Notes under the pieces: model-generated
The model's database searches: none
What the model was told of the DNA's origin: nothing
What the model saw: the letters and a program-made list of their open reading frames with translations, nothing else
Shown: in pieces, positions 23,994 through 40,700 of the stretch
How the letters are laid out: each line of letters starts with the position of its first letter
Position numbering within the stretch: position 1 is the stretch's first letter
Assembly (NCBI GenBank): GCA_905250025.1
Contig: CAJNOJ010000007.1
Coordinates: forward strand, 248,001 to 312,000
Length of the DNA: 64,000 nucleotides
From: Adineta ricciae
Taxonomy: Eukaryota > Rotifera > Eurotatoria > Adinetida > Adinetidae
Direction: 5' to 3'
Made by a program: the position numbers and the translations under genes

Positions 23994-24949
23994 CTATTCG
24001 TTGGATTCTGCGATTATTCTCAAATGATCAATCAATTCTCGTAGTTCTAACATTGTTTCACTTGGCTGTGCTTTGTACACTAAGCGATGGTCTTTGTCAA
24101 TAATATAGATTCGCACCGGCCATGAAGAATATAACTTTTCAAATAGATTTTCATCAGGCTTATCAATCACAATTGGCATTTCGAGATTAAAATCACGAAT
24201 GAAATCTCTTGTAACTGCTATACGTTCTTCAACTGTCCGAGTTTGATTATATTTTATTGGCATTTGTGTTGGACTCCAGCGTGCACTACTAATTGGCCAC
24301 TCGTCTTGTGCATGTGCTTCGAGAATATAAACAAAGCGAAAATTGATCAATTCATAATAAGTTCTATACAAGTCAGATAATTGAGTCATAATCGCTCGTA
24401 GTGGTGGTCATGAATATGAACCGCCAATTAGTACAGTTGATGACGACGATTTCAATCCATCGAATAATTGACCTTCTTTTCCATCGACTTGAACGATGGG
24501 AACATTGGGCACGATGTCTCCGATTTGTAAATTTCCATCGGTAGCTCGATTGTATTTTGTATAGAATGGAATTTCCTTCAAATCAGGATAAATTTGGGTG
24601 GCACATCTTAAACATAGCAATGCAGCGTCCATTTCTTCATCAAGGTGAAACTCTCGTATCACTTGTTTTTGTAATTCATTCACGACGTCCAACCATGATG
24701 ACGAAGAGCTTTGTTCGGCTTCACTGAATTGCTTTTGATATTCATCGGATAAACGTAATTCATTTTCTCTTACAAGCATCTGCTTGAGTAAACTCTTCGG
24801 AATAAATGACTGAGGCACTGGCACCGACTAATAGAAATGCGTAATGATCATCAATTCAATAAGATGCATCGAGAAACACTTACGTTTGATTTAATCAAAT
24901 CGTCATAGGTGAAATTCGCCCGACCACTGGTTACATGAACCATGCCCAT
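23994..24949 (-). CDS. DIO: Iodothyronine deiodinase-family selenoprotein
   Basis: Predicted thioredoxin-fold oxidoreductase of the iodothyronine deiodinase family. Exon 1 (24884-24949) begins MGMVHVTSGRANFTYDD. Exon 2 (23994-24827) joins in phase 0. The frame is interrupted only by a TGA at 24408-24410, which falls exactly at the family's catalytic selenocysteine: GGSYS-UGA-PPLRAI against the known GSCT-Sec-PPF. Read as Sec (about residue 162), the protein is 299 residues. Downstream family blocks are intact: FVYILEAHAQDEWP, MPIVIDKPDENLF and RIYIIDKDHRLVYK. No N-terminal transmembrane anchor is visible, unlike vertebrate DIO1-3, so it may be soluble. Thyroid-hormone activity should not be assumed; a general reductive or dehalogenating role is possible. 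It is divergent from KDM5 and convergent with paralogue C. No canonical SECIS core was found by eye. Confidence 0.85.
24408..24410 (-). other. DIO: Predicted UGA selenocysteine codon
   Basis: TGA on the minus strand, in frame within the deiodinase-like coding sequence and aligned with the catalytic Sec of the family. The same frame continues 138 codons further with strong family similarity. Confidence 0.85.
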
Positions 24950-25688
24950 TTTTAATGAAGTCGTTGCTTTGCTCTGCTCTCACATGCTTTTATTATGCAT
25001 TCGGCTCGCTACGGTATGTCGCAATAACATGAATCACTTTGAACCGTACACGTAAGTGATATATTTGTCTACGTCTACAGATTTTTATATTATCTTCATG
25101 AGACATTCTTAGTCAGGATCGATATTGACTAATGTCTGTTTATATTCCGAAGAAAACTATATACCTGAATTTTTGCGTAAAAAAATTTGTTTTATCATTT
25201 ACTATTCTGTTTCATTAGAAATGTTTATCATTACATGTTTAAATCAGAGACCTTGTCCTCGCATATAACAGATACATAGTGGAGAGAAAAAAAATCATAA
25301 TCATGAATATTTTTCCTTGATCAAATGTTAAACAAGTATCAGCAATAATTGAAACAGTGTTTGATATTATTTTCTCATTTCGTTGTACAGACAGAATGAA
25401 ACTTGTATGAGCGAATAAGTAGACAGACAACGAACGAGTCGAATCTATTTATTTCTTCATTCTAAACAATAGACATGTGGCGCTCTCTATGATGATCTAG
25501 ACCTATAAAAAAGAAGGTCAATGGAAAGAGATGTCACTGAATGTTTTCTTTTTTTTTGGGAAGTCATCATTCATCAATAGAAACAGAGTTGTGTTTTTCC
25601 ATTCGACGTATCTTGATAGAGATATTGACAGTTGCTTGTTTATATTTACATCTCTCGTAGGTGCATGTAAAAGAAAAACGAAACAGCA
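24950..25688. other. Shared upstream region of deiodinase-like gene and KDM5
   Basis: About 740 bp between divergent genes, presumably both promoters. It is AT-rich with short poly-A and poly-T runs. The 25239-25430 and 25567-25800 minus-strand frames are not supportable. Confidence 0.5.
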
Positions 25689-31432
<5,744 letters not shown>

Positions 31433-31932
31433 AGAGCGAGTTAAGTATAGAATATTTGCAATCAAATAACAAATCTCTGTCTGTCTGACTGACTGTATTT
31501 TTGTTTTCGTTTCTTTTCTTCATATATAATTTAAAATTTCCTTTCGCATTTCGTGTCAGATAGACAAACAATTCTAAGCGTACATGTTCAAAAACGGGCC
31601 ATATGAGTAGTCAACATTGATCTTGTCTTGTCTGACTCGAGAAGTGAAAAAGAAACGGGAAAATACGTATTGGATATTGATTGTTTTCTTTTTCTTTCTC
31701 GTTCATTGTCATCTGTCAGCTCTATCTTTATGTTTCGGCTTGTTTGTTTTTTCGTTTGTTTTTCGGGATATTGACAAAAATCGTTTCTTGTAGATAGAAA
31801 TTCTTTATTTGTTTGTGTATGCGTGCATGTCTCGTATATGTTGTTCAAGCGGAAATCGAAATACAGGCAAACTTCTTATATACTGAGAAACACAATAAAT
31901 CACATACTGAAACTTGTCGCTTTTTCAATTAT
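31433..31932. other. Spacer between convergent KDM5 and PRISE genes
   Basis: About 500 bp with a TTTATT at 31804-31809 that may serve as minus-strand poly(A) signal for the PRISE gene. Open frames 31588-31848 and 31813-32082 are low-complexity shadows. Confidence 0.5.
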
Positions 31933-33245
31933 TTAAATCGAAGGAATAATTTGCATTTCCTTCAAGCGATCAAAACATCGAATGTAGCTCTCAACAGTAT
32001 TAACCGTTGTTTTCCAACCGTATTTTCGAGCTTTAGACATGTCACTGTGATCATCGAATGCTCGACCAAGAACAAAATCTAAGAAAGATAATAAATAGCA
32101 TTCATTGGATATACAGTTGATAGCGACTATTCACCAATGAAATTCCACGTTGCATAATTGAAAGCCGATGAGTCGAGTTGCTTGTGTTTTGTCAGTCGGT
32201 TCCAAGTTTCAATATGTTTTGGCATAAGTTCAGCAAGAGAAAATTGTGAAATACCAATCTCACCTGTTTGAATATCGTCGGCATCGAACATTTGTTTGTG
32301 TGGTGCGAAACCGAAGTATCTAAAATATATGTCAGAAGAATAAATAAAAATCATATATACATATATTACCTTTCGAAATATGGCCACAATGTACAAAATC
32401 GAACTTCATCCCCATTATGTATGTTGAACACTTCATTATGAATTTCATTATTTGTCGATGCCCATATTTGAAAACGTGCAGTGTTCATTGCATCGGAATG
32501 ATCGACAACGGCATTCCAAGCAACTTCGTTACCAGGAAACAATAGTGGTTGTCCTTCTTCCTTTTGTAGAGTGGCATACAGAGCAAAGCTGAGCGCAAAA
32601 TTCATGAAATTGCCACGGGATACACCAATAATTATATTCGGCCGTGTAACGATATACTTCCATCCATGTTTACCAGCATATTCTTTCAACAGATCCTCTT
32701 GTGTGTAATAAAAATTACTACCTTGATGACGCGGAGCATCTTCTTGATAAGGACGTGTTGCAAGATATTCACCACCTTTGTGTACACCATAATACTACAA
32801 AGAAAGGGAAAAGAATAGTTGTTTGGTTCGACCGTTGAAATACTACTTTGTAGCCAGTTTGAAGTGTAACACATTTTATATGTTCACCAGCGACTTCAAT
32901 CGAAGCATCCAATGCTTTTTGAAAAAGGACTTTATTAACTTCGTCCAATTCATTTTCATCCTGTTTTTCGATGTATGTAAAGTGATAAACATGTGTTATG
33001 TTTTTCCCACCTGCTTTTTTCAGTTCCGTAACGATTTCGTTAACACTAGATTCAAGTAAATCGATTGAAATAAAATAAATTCGATCATCATCAACGTCTA
33101 ATTGCGTTGGTCGTCTCGATATACATATAATTCGATTCCAGTTACTTCGATCCTGTTCGATTAATGCATCGACCATAGCTACACCAGATATCCCATTCGC
33201 GCCCCAAACGCACGCAACATTTACTGGAGATGACGACGCAGCCAT
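31933..33245 (-). CDS. PRISE-family SDR reductase (iridoid synthase-like)
   Basis: Predicted NAD(P)H-dependent enone reductase of the PRISE group (progesterone 5-beta-reductase/iridoid synthase-like) of short-chain dehydrogenases. Minus-strand exons 32847-33245, 32370-32794, 32135-32319 and 31933-32078 join in phase to 384 residues, the usual family length. The Rossmann loop is WGANGISG near the N-terminus. The family catalytic Lys motif is QTGYKYYG (plant form QTGxKHY), with the catalytic Tyr in NFYYTQEDLL. The later block RPNIIIGVSRGNFMN, followed by LLFPGNEVAWN and VFNIHNGDE, matches the plant and microbial family as I remember it. Such proteins are common in plants, fungi and bacteria and unusual in animals, so horizontal origin is plausible. 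It is head to head with the KUP gene, 364 bp apart. The substrate is unknown. Confidence 0.85.
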
Positions 33246-33609
33246 AGTTTTATTTGACGATGGTATACACTCGTTGATGGTTGTTACTTTTATCTGTATA
33301 CTTTCTCTCGTTATGCTTGAATAGCTTCACTTGTTCTTCTTTCTCGTGAATATTCTATTCGTATCTCAACATAGAACAAGCGCTGTATGAATATTTTCCC
33401 AATTCGAACAACAATTTCGATTCCAGTGACATGCGTTCATTCCATCTAAAATACATTTGTTGTTCGAAATCTTTTGTCCATGTGACGATTCTATGGCACA
33501 GACGAGGCGACGCTTCTCTTTTCTCTCATTCCTCGTCTGTCTGACTATGTACATGTGTATATAAATGTAGATAACCAATGAAGAAAATCATTTATTTCAT
33601 TTCTACAAA
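33246..33609. promoter_or_regulatory. Shared divergent promoter region, PRISE and KUP
   Basis: A 364-bp interval separates the start codons of two divergent genes, so both promoters probably lie here. No specific TATA or operator motif was identified with confidence. Confidence 0.45.
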
Positions 33610-36447
33610 ATGGTTCAAAGTGTGTAACTTCGTATCGTTGAGAGCGTCGTATCTATTTTTCTCTTATGAATAGGTCCGATTTTGAACAAAAGTAGTGCTG
33701 TTAATGGAGCTGCAATTGATAGTAAAATCAAACATCGTTTGGAAATGTCTGAACATGCCCCAGATACAACGAAAATCTCGCCTCGAAATAATCTACGATT
33801 GTTTCTTTCGTTGACATTTGGTTCGCTTGGAATTATATTCGGTGATATTGGTACAAGTCCATTGTATGTCGTTCATACAATCTTTGCTGAAAATTTAAAT
33901 CCTACACGTGAGCAATGCATTGGAGCGATATCATTAATTATTTGGAATTTGCTCATTGTTGTTACGATTAAATACGCTGTTTTTATTCTGATGGCCGATA
34001 ATCGAGGTGAAGGTGGAACGTTTGCTCTTTGCGGATTACTAACAGGAGATCAGAGTAGGCTGCGTGCTCGTGCGAAGCATGCCATTAGTATTGTTTCAAT
34101 TCTTGCTGCTTCATTGCTAATCGGTAAATGAAACGGTTTGAATTATCGATGGCAAAATGCAAGAATCTGTTTGTTCTAGGCGATGGAGCAATAACACCGG
34201 CGATTAGTGTATTATCAGCTGTCGAAGGTATCACAACTTCGTCAGAATCACTAGCTAAATGGATTCTTCCAATTACCATTGTCATTATTATTGCTCTATT
34301 TTTCGTGCAAATGTTCGGAACATCAAAAATCGGTAGAGAAGAAAACGTTTTATTTATATGTCAAATGAAAGCTTTACTCCTAGGTTTAACTTTTGCCCCG
34401 ATTATGATTGTTTGGTTTGCTGTTCTATTTGCAATTGGTATATGGCGAGTTACATTTGATCCAGTTATTCTACGAGCATTCAATCCTTGGGAAGCGATAT
34501 CCTATTTAATTCGTGAAAAAAAACAAGGCTTTCTCCAAATTGGTATTAGAAAACCAGTGGCGAAAACCAACCGTTATGTATTCTGTTTTAGGTGGTGTCT
34601 TCCTTTCTGTCACAGGTCTCGAAGCACTCTATGCTGATCTAGGTACAAGAAACTGATGAATCAAAAAACAAAGAAGAAAAGCTAATTTCCTTTCGTTCAG
34701 GACATTTTGGTCGATGGCCAGTGAGAACTAGTTGGCTATTTATTGTTCTACCATCGGTTATGGCTAACTATCTTGGTCAAGGAGCTTTAATCATGAGCCA
34801 TCCGGACACGATTGCTAATCCATTCTATAATGCTGGTCCGGCATGGGCACGTTGGCCGTTGATCGTCTTATCAACACTCGCCACAAGTAAATAATCTGTT
34901 TTTGTTTGAAAATTTCTTCTATCAATGTAATGTCGGAATCTTTAGTTATTGCTTCACAAGCAATTATAACAGGTGTGTTCTCATTAGTAAGTCAAGCATC
35001 TGCTCTTGGCTATTCACCACCATTACGCGTAATTCATACAAGTAAAAAAATAATCGGTCAAATATACGTTCCAGTACGAATTATAATCCAGTTCAATTCT
35101 CACAGTTCATTTCTATCGCATCTTTAGGGTATTAATTGGATAATTATGTTGCTAACATTGGCAATTACTCTCTTTTTTGGTAGCAGCACCAATCTAGCAC
35201 ATGCTTGTAAGTCAATACATACGACAAATATCACATAATGACGAGTTTCGTCTTCTAGATGGTGTGACTGTCTGCTCAGTTATGTTCGTAACAACAATAC
35301 TCTATATGTGTGTAATGCGCTACGTTTGGAATCAACATTGGATACTAGTTCTCCTGTTCGGCATCTTCATCGTCATTGATCTATACTTTTTAGCAGCTAA
35401 TGCGATTAAATTTCTTGAAGGTTCGTTGTATTCACAGAAAAATCTAACTACTAATAATCTCTTTTGTTAGGTGCATGGGTGGCAGTGCTGATTGCTCTAG
35501 TCTTCTTTATTATTGGCTTTTGCTGGTATTACGGTCAAACTACGCTTCGTCGGTATCTCCATACGAATGCTCAAACAACGGCTCTTGCACAATTGCCTCG
35601 CCGTCTTGGTATTGACACTCCCGATGAACCAATACTGGAAGCAAATAATCACACCCATTCACGTGAAAATAGCCTACCTGTCCAACATCAACAAGCCAGT
35701 AGTGATGAAGATGATGACGAGAAAACAGATCCAAGAAGTAACATACTTCCGCCAATTAGTAATGGCAACAACGGATCGACGGGTCATCGAATATCATTTG
35801 TTAATGCAAATGATGAACATGAATTTCATATCAGTTCTACAAATCACATTTCCTGTACAGTTACACCTGGCCTAGGCGTTTTTCTCACGACGTCATCCAG
35901 ACATACACCACACGTTTTCGAACGTGTCTTAGCACGTATGCATGCAGTAAGCTTACCTATCGATCTCCTTTCATCTTGAACAATCAATTGTGGTATGTTC
36001 TAGCTTCCGCAAGTAGCGATCTTTCTTAAAATGGAATATGCACGTGTACCCACCGTTGATGTTAGCCGACGATTAAAAATTCGTACTTATGGAAATGCAC
36101 AAAGACATATTTATCATATTACAGCATGTTTTGGTTACTCTGAACATAAAATTCGACTACTTGATATGTATGTTAATACCTAATACTCCCACTATTACTA
36201 GTTCTTCGTATTTAGTTTACAATTGGCTGCCACAGAACACAATGTTCCAGTTCCTGAAGACAGAAACATAACATTCTACATTCCAGCTATATCCATTCGT
36301 GTCAAACGGAAAGGATGGCGTGTATTCTTCAGTAAATATATATTAGTTATCTATTCAGTGATAAAAAATATGTTTCCATTCGGCCAAAAGAACATTCAAC
36401 TACCACCTGATCAAACAGTCAGCGTTGGAATGCTTGTACCTTTATAA
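33610..36447 (+). CDS. KUP/HAK/KT potassium transporter
   Basis: Predicted plasma-membrane K+ uptake transporter of the KUP/HAK/KT family, known in bacteria, fungi and plants and not a normal animal family. I place 12 exons: 33610-33619 (10 nt, start MVQ), 33674-34123, 34180-34332, 34384-34542, 34592-34642, 34701-34886, 34946-35073, 35128-35206, 35259-35420, 35471-35946, 36004-36167, 36216-36447. They close in phase to 749 residues. The signature [14 protein letters not shown] begins the membrane domain. Further family blocks are [71 protein letters not shown] and the C-terminal [14 protein letters not shown]. About 12 hydrophobic helices precede a hydrophilic tail with an inserted acidic Asn-rich stretch. 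The rest of the frame lacks a good upstream ATG, so the mini-exon start is inferred. AATAAA lies at 36535-36540. Confidence 0.92.
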
Positions 36448-36534
36448 ATATCAGAAAACGAGTATTTCTTATATCTTTTCCTTTATTAGTCATCTGTGAA
36501 TTCTTTTTCCCTTGATAATGTTATTATTCGTATG

Positions 36535-36552
36535 AATAAAAAGTTATTTATT
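36535..36552. terminator. Opposed poly(A) signals of KUP and cyclophilin genes
   Basis: AATAAA for the plus-strand KUP gene at 36535-36540 and TTTATT (minus-strand AATAAA) at 36547-36552, only 3 nt past the cyclophilin stop. The two transcripts should therefore overlap at their 3' ends. Confidence 0.55.
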
Positions 36553-36555
36553 CTT

Positions 36556-37267
36556 CTATACTTGACCACAATCCATAATGACAACATTCGCTAATGGTGT
36601 GCCTTCGTCCGTGCCACAGCTTTCCATTTTTTTCACAATATCTTGACCTTGCAAGACACGGCCAAAGACAACATGTTTATTATCAAGCCTAAAACGAAGA
36701 AGAGTAGACAGAATAATGGTTATATAGAACAAGTCAAACTAGACTTCACCATGGTGTAGGAGCAACAGTAATGAAAAACTGTGAACCATTTGTATTCGGA
36801 CCTGAATTAGCCATGGACAAGAGAAATGGTACTTCGTGTTTGAAACGGAAGTTTTCATCTGGAAAATTCGCACCATAGATGCTACGACCTTAAAAAAAAA
36901 GAGCTTTACATAGTTCGAGAAGGGCTTAGGTAATCTATTTACCTCCTGTTCCGTCACGTAAATCGAAATCACCACCTTGCACCATAAATCCAGGAATAAT
37001 TCGATGAAATGGACAACCGCGAAAGCCAAAGCCCGGTGCACCAGTGCACAATTGCCGAAAATTTTCTTAACAGTAACATTGCCTTGCTTTGAATATTAGA
37101 TAACAGGAAAAAGATTACCTGCTGTTTTTGGTACAACATCAGAAAAGAGCTAAATATGATATCTAATGAAATTGAGAGAAAAGTAAAGTCAAACAAACCT
37201 CGAAAACAATGGCACCTTGAGGTTGTCCATTGATTGCTATTTTGAAAAAAACTTTTGGTCGCTGCAT
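36556..37267 (-). CDS. Cyclophilin A-type peptidyl-prolyl isomerase
   Basis: Predicted cytosolic peptidyl-prolyl cis-trans isomerase that assists protein folding. Minus-strand exons 37199-37267, 37119-37149 (31 nt), 36943-37065, 36750-36888 and 36556-36688 close in phase to 164 residues, the size of cyclophilin A. Active-site features are complete: [15 protein letters not shown] with the catalytic Arg, [33 protein letters not shown], and the cyclosporin-binding Trp in [11 protein letters not shown]. There is no signal peptide, transit peptide or extra domain, so a cytosolic or nuclear location is expected. It is convergent with KUP and divergent from the LRR gene. Confidence 0.95.
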
Positions 37268-37758
37268 GATTCAACGGTTGAATTGAAGTGCAAATGGAGA
37301 TATAGGATTAAAACTTGCCAATACACATTGATGCGCTCGAGTGATCTTTCGACTCGTTTACACAAAGCAAGTCAATAGCTCAATATGATACTGATCAGTT
37401 CAATGAATATCTATATGCACAACCAACTATTAACACTTTCATACCTGAAGATTTTACAATCACATCTTTTATATTGAGAAACGACTCAAGATGTTCTCTT
37501 GTCTTTGATGCTGTTCGATTCGATTCGATTAATTAAAGTATGAGCATAACAATCTCACAAGAAGTGAAACATGCCGTGCATTTGAATGTGTACTACTTAA
37601 CATATTGCCGTTCCTTACGTACAATCTTCAATGTGATTACATTAGGTTTATTCAGTCCAGATCATTGAACTATTGAAATTGAAAATATAGAATATGCCTA
37701 TTATGGGCATTCATCCTACTGCAGTGGTGTTCTGTGCGATACATCGAATCGACTCAGA
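37268..37758. other. Upstream region of LRR gene
   Basis: About 490 bp between the cyclophilin start and the first ATG I can tie to the LRR gene. The frame of that ATG is already open from about 37669, and acceptor-like AG sites occur at 37641-37642 and 37689-37690, so part of this stretch may be coding. Confidence 0.4.
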
Positions 37759-40700
37759 ATGGTGTTGAATTATAGTAAAACGTATAGGAATAAATTCCTT
37801 TTTAAGACAGAACTTGAATGCAAAACACACGATTTGGGTTTTGTTGGTATAAAATGCAATCTCTTTCAATGCAATTGTAATATATTTGCTGATGTCTTTC
37901 TTTATACGTTACCAAATAATTATTTACCTAGTTGGATCAATCGACTAGAACTTTGCCTGCAGCGAGTCCAATGCATGCAACGACTATTTCAAGAAGACGA
38001 AGATATTAGTGCAAAAATCATAATGGCACTGTATATCAAATCTGCTGATAATCAAACATAGTAAATCACATTTGCAACGGGAAATTTTCATTCAAAGAGG
38101 TATTCTTTTTAGCGGATAATCAAAGATTAATAACAATCTATGAAGTGATGCTCGAAAATCATATATCTCGTGGAATCATTCCTAATTTTCATCATCTACG
38201 TCAATCATCTGAACCACGAGTTCAAACTCGATTAATGTATGTTGAGCATGATTTTCTTTCTGCGTTTCCAGCACAACAATTCATTACTTTGAATAGGCTC
38301 TTCGACGTTCTGACTTCGCTTCAACAACAAATTCACCGACTAGAAAGGAAATATATTCTGATTGAAGAGAAAAACTTCTGTCAGGTCATATATGTCTCGT
38401 TTTTGCAAAGCTGACGCGTTCTGATTGTTTAATTATTGCTGTAGACATCGGTTTTTTTCTTCTTGCCAAGAAGGTTGTTACTAAGAAACAAAACTTCTAA
38501 ATGGACTTTTTTTTTATTTGATGCCTGTATGTCTTGTTATTGACATACGCACAACAAGCAGCTGATTCATTGGAGTTGTATGAAATACAAACTCTGTTAT
38601 TTTTTCTCCCCTCGTCAGCAACTCTCCAACTCAATCGAAGAAAAGAATTCGCTCTTCAGAATGATGAAGACTATAAAAATGAATAGAAGGATAGAAAAGA
38701 AATTCTTGACAAATCACAGTATTCATTCGTGCTTCTTTACACAGATTTCGAGAAGCGTGCCCAATGTACCTTTCTTATCAGCTTTGTTCGGTATTCCCTA
38801 TGGTATCATTTCTTTAGATTATTTTGATTGCAGTCATATCAATGAAGGTCCTTACCCGAGTAAGTTCATCTTCGAAAGTAACTGGAGGACTTCTCAAATC
38901 GAACAATTGTTAGGTGCCGTTGACGAAACATCCGAATGTCGAAGAAAAGCAAGACTATGCCGACTACAGCCAAACAAGACTAAGTAAGACCGGTCGTTTT
39001 ATCTCTCGATTGAATTAGTTCTAGTGGAATATCTTCTTTCGACATTAATGTTTATCGATGAAACTGTAGGATTGAAATTGATTCCTGTCAGATATTTTTC
39101 TCACGGTTCTTCAAAGCTGAGCTAAATTTAAGTTGAGCGATGTTTTTCTTCGCCTAATCAAATGTGTTTTTTTTCCTCCGCTGTTACGTTGCGCTTTGAA
39201 GTGTATAATCGAATTAATGCGAAGTTTTTCATTCATTCGGGAAGAAATTGATTGATAAAGATTTTCAAGTCTGTTGTTTTAAAAGTAAAGTTTTCTTTAA
39301 GAGAATAAACAGCACGTACTAAAGTATGTTTATGTTCAAGAAATCATCATAAAAATCCGAAATTCGAAATTTTACGGTAGAGAAATAACAAATAGTACCT
39401 TCAATTTGTTAATTGTAAACAACTTTTCCAATACAACGTTCTTTATTTAGTCACTCTGCTTCAAATACCTCATTACGAACATTTACAAATTCTTATCTGC
39501 AATGGTAATTCGTTGACCACATTGGCCGGTATTGAAAATTTGAAACATTTGTGGAAACTGGATGTTGGAAATAACCAAGTGCTTACTTTTCTTGTAGTTA
39601 GATCGATTGACAATCATTTCGATTGATTCTAGATTCGAAGTCTTCAACATTTAACACGCTTTATCGCATTTGGCTCATTAATTCTTTCGAATAATCATTT
39701 AACATGGTTCGAATTTCAACATATTCGTCATATGTTCATTCTCGATCTCCGCACCGATGGAAATCCTATTCTTGATTCCGATCCGAATTGTCAGTTTTAA
39801 ATTAAGGAATAATCGCTTCCGAGTCCTTTATTTATCTAGATCGTCAACATGTGTTAGATTGCTTACCTCGAGTATGGATGTGTGATGGGGTCTTCGTCTC
39901 AAGTAAATCTACACGAATCGAATTCATTGCAAAGATACGTTTTGATATCTTTTTAAGCTAACGAACGTAATCAAGTCGACGAATTCTTCACACAATCATC
40001 ATTGACCCAAAAACCTGTGGTAAAACATCGATTTTCGGTGCGAATTTCCAGTTCGTGCTTTTCTATTTCTAGCGACATAAATTAGCTCGTGATATGTTCA
40101 TGCCAACGAATTTAAAAGATCGTTCAGTGAATGGTTTATTTGGAAGCAAAGTATGACCAATAATGAATAGAAGTCATCGGTAAAAGTTTACTATTCTGTA
40201 GACAACAGAATTACTGGCGAAGTTTCCATCGAATGCATTCATCAATGCAGGTAGAAAACGAATGATTGTCAATTCCAAATATTGTTTCTCCATTTCATCC
40301 CAGAACTTGATCGCAAGAGAATCAAGCACTTAGCTTCAACGATCCAAGATTTATTTCTTATAGAAATGAAATATGATGTCACGAAGTACATTGGCGTATG
40401 TCAAACAATTGAATCTCTTTGTATGAGTTTCTTTTAGAAAATACAACGAATTTCTAACTGAGAATCGTCATAATTTCTATCATTTGACCGATCTTCGACA
40501 AGCACACATCGAAGAATTCAACATGCTACTAATTATACTTTTAGTAAGCGACTTATTCTCTTTAGATTTATGGTGGTATTGAATTTCTGATTAGACTGAT
40601 CTTCTATTTAAAATTCCTGGTGATCTATTGGACAATATTATGGAAGTAACACGCATTAAAACGATCGAGTAAAATAAATTCAAATGTATTTCGATTTCAA

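Noticed and set aside
24408-24410. Reading the deiodinase-like gene as two genes or a pseudogene split by a stop
   Set aside because: The single TGA sits exactly at the family's Sec position, both sides are intact, and the splice and frame are otherwise clean.
35513-35875. 120-codon frame inside KUP
   Set aside because: Alternate-frame shadow of the hydrophilic tail exon, whose own frame matches the family on both sides.
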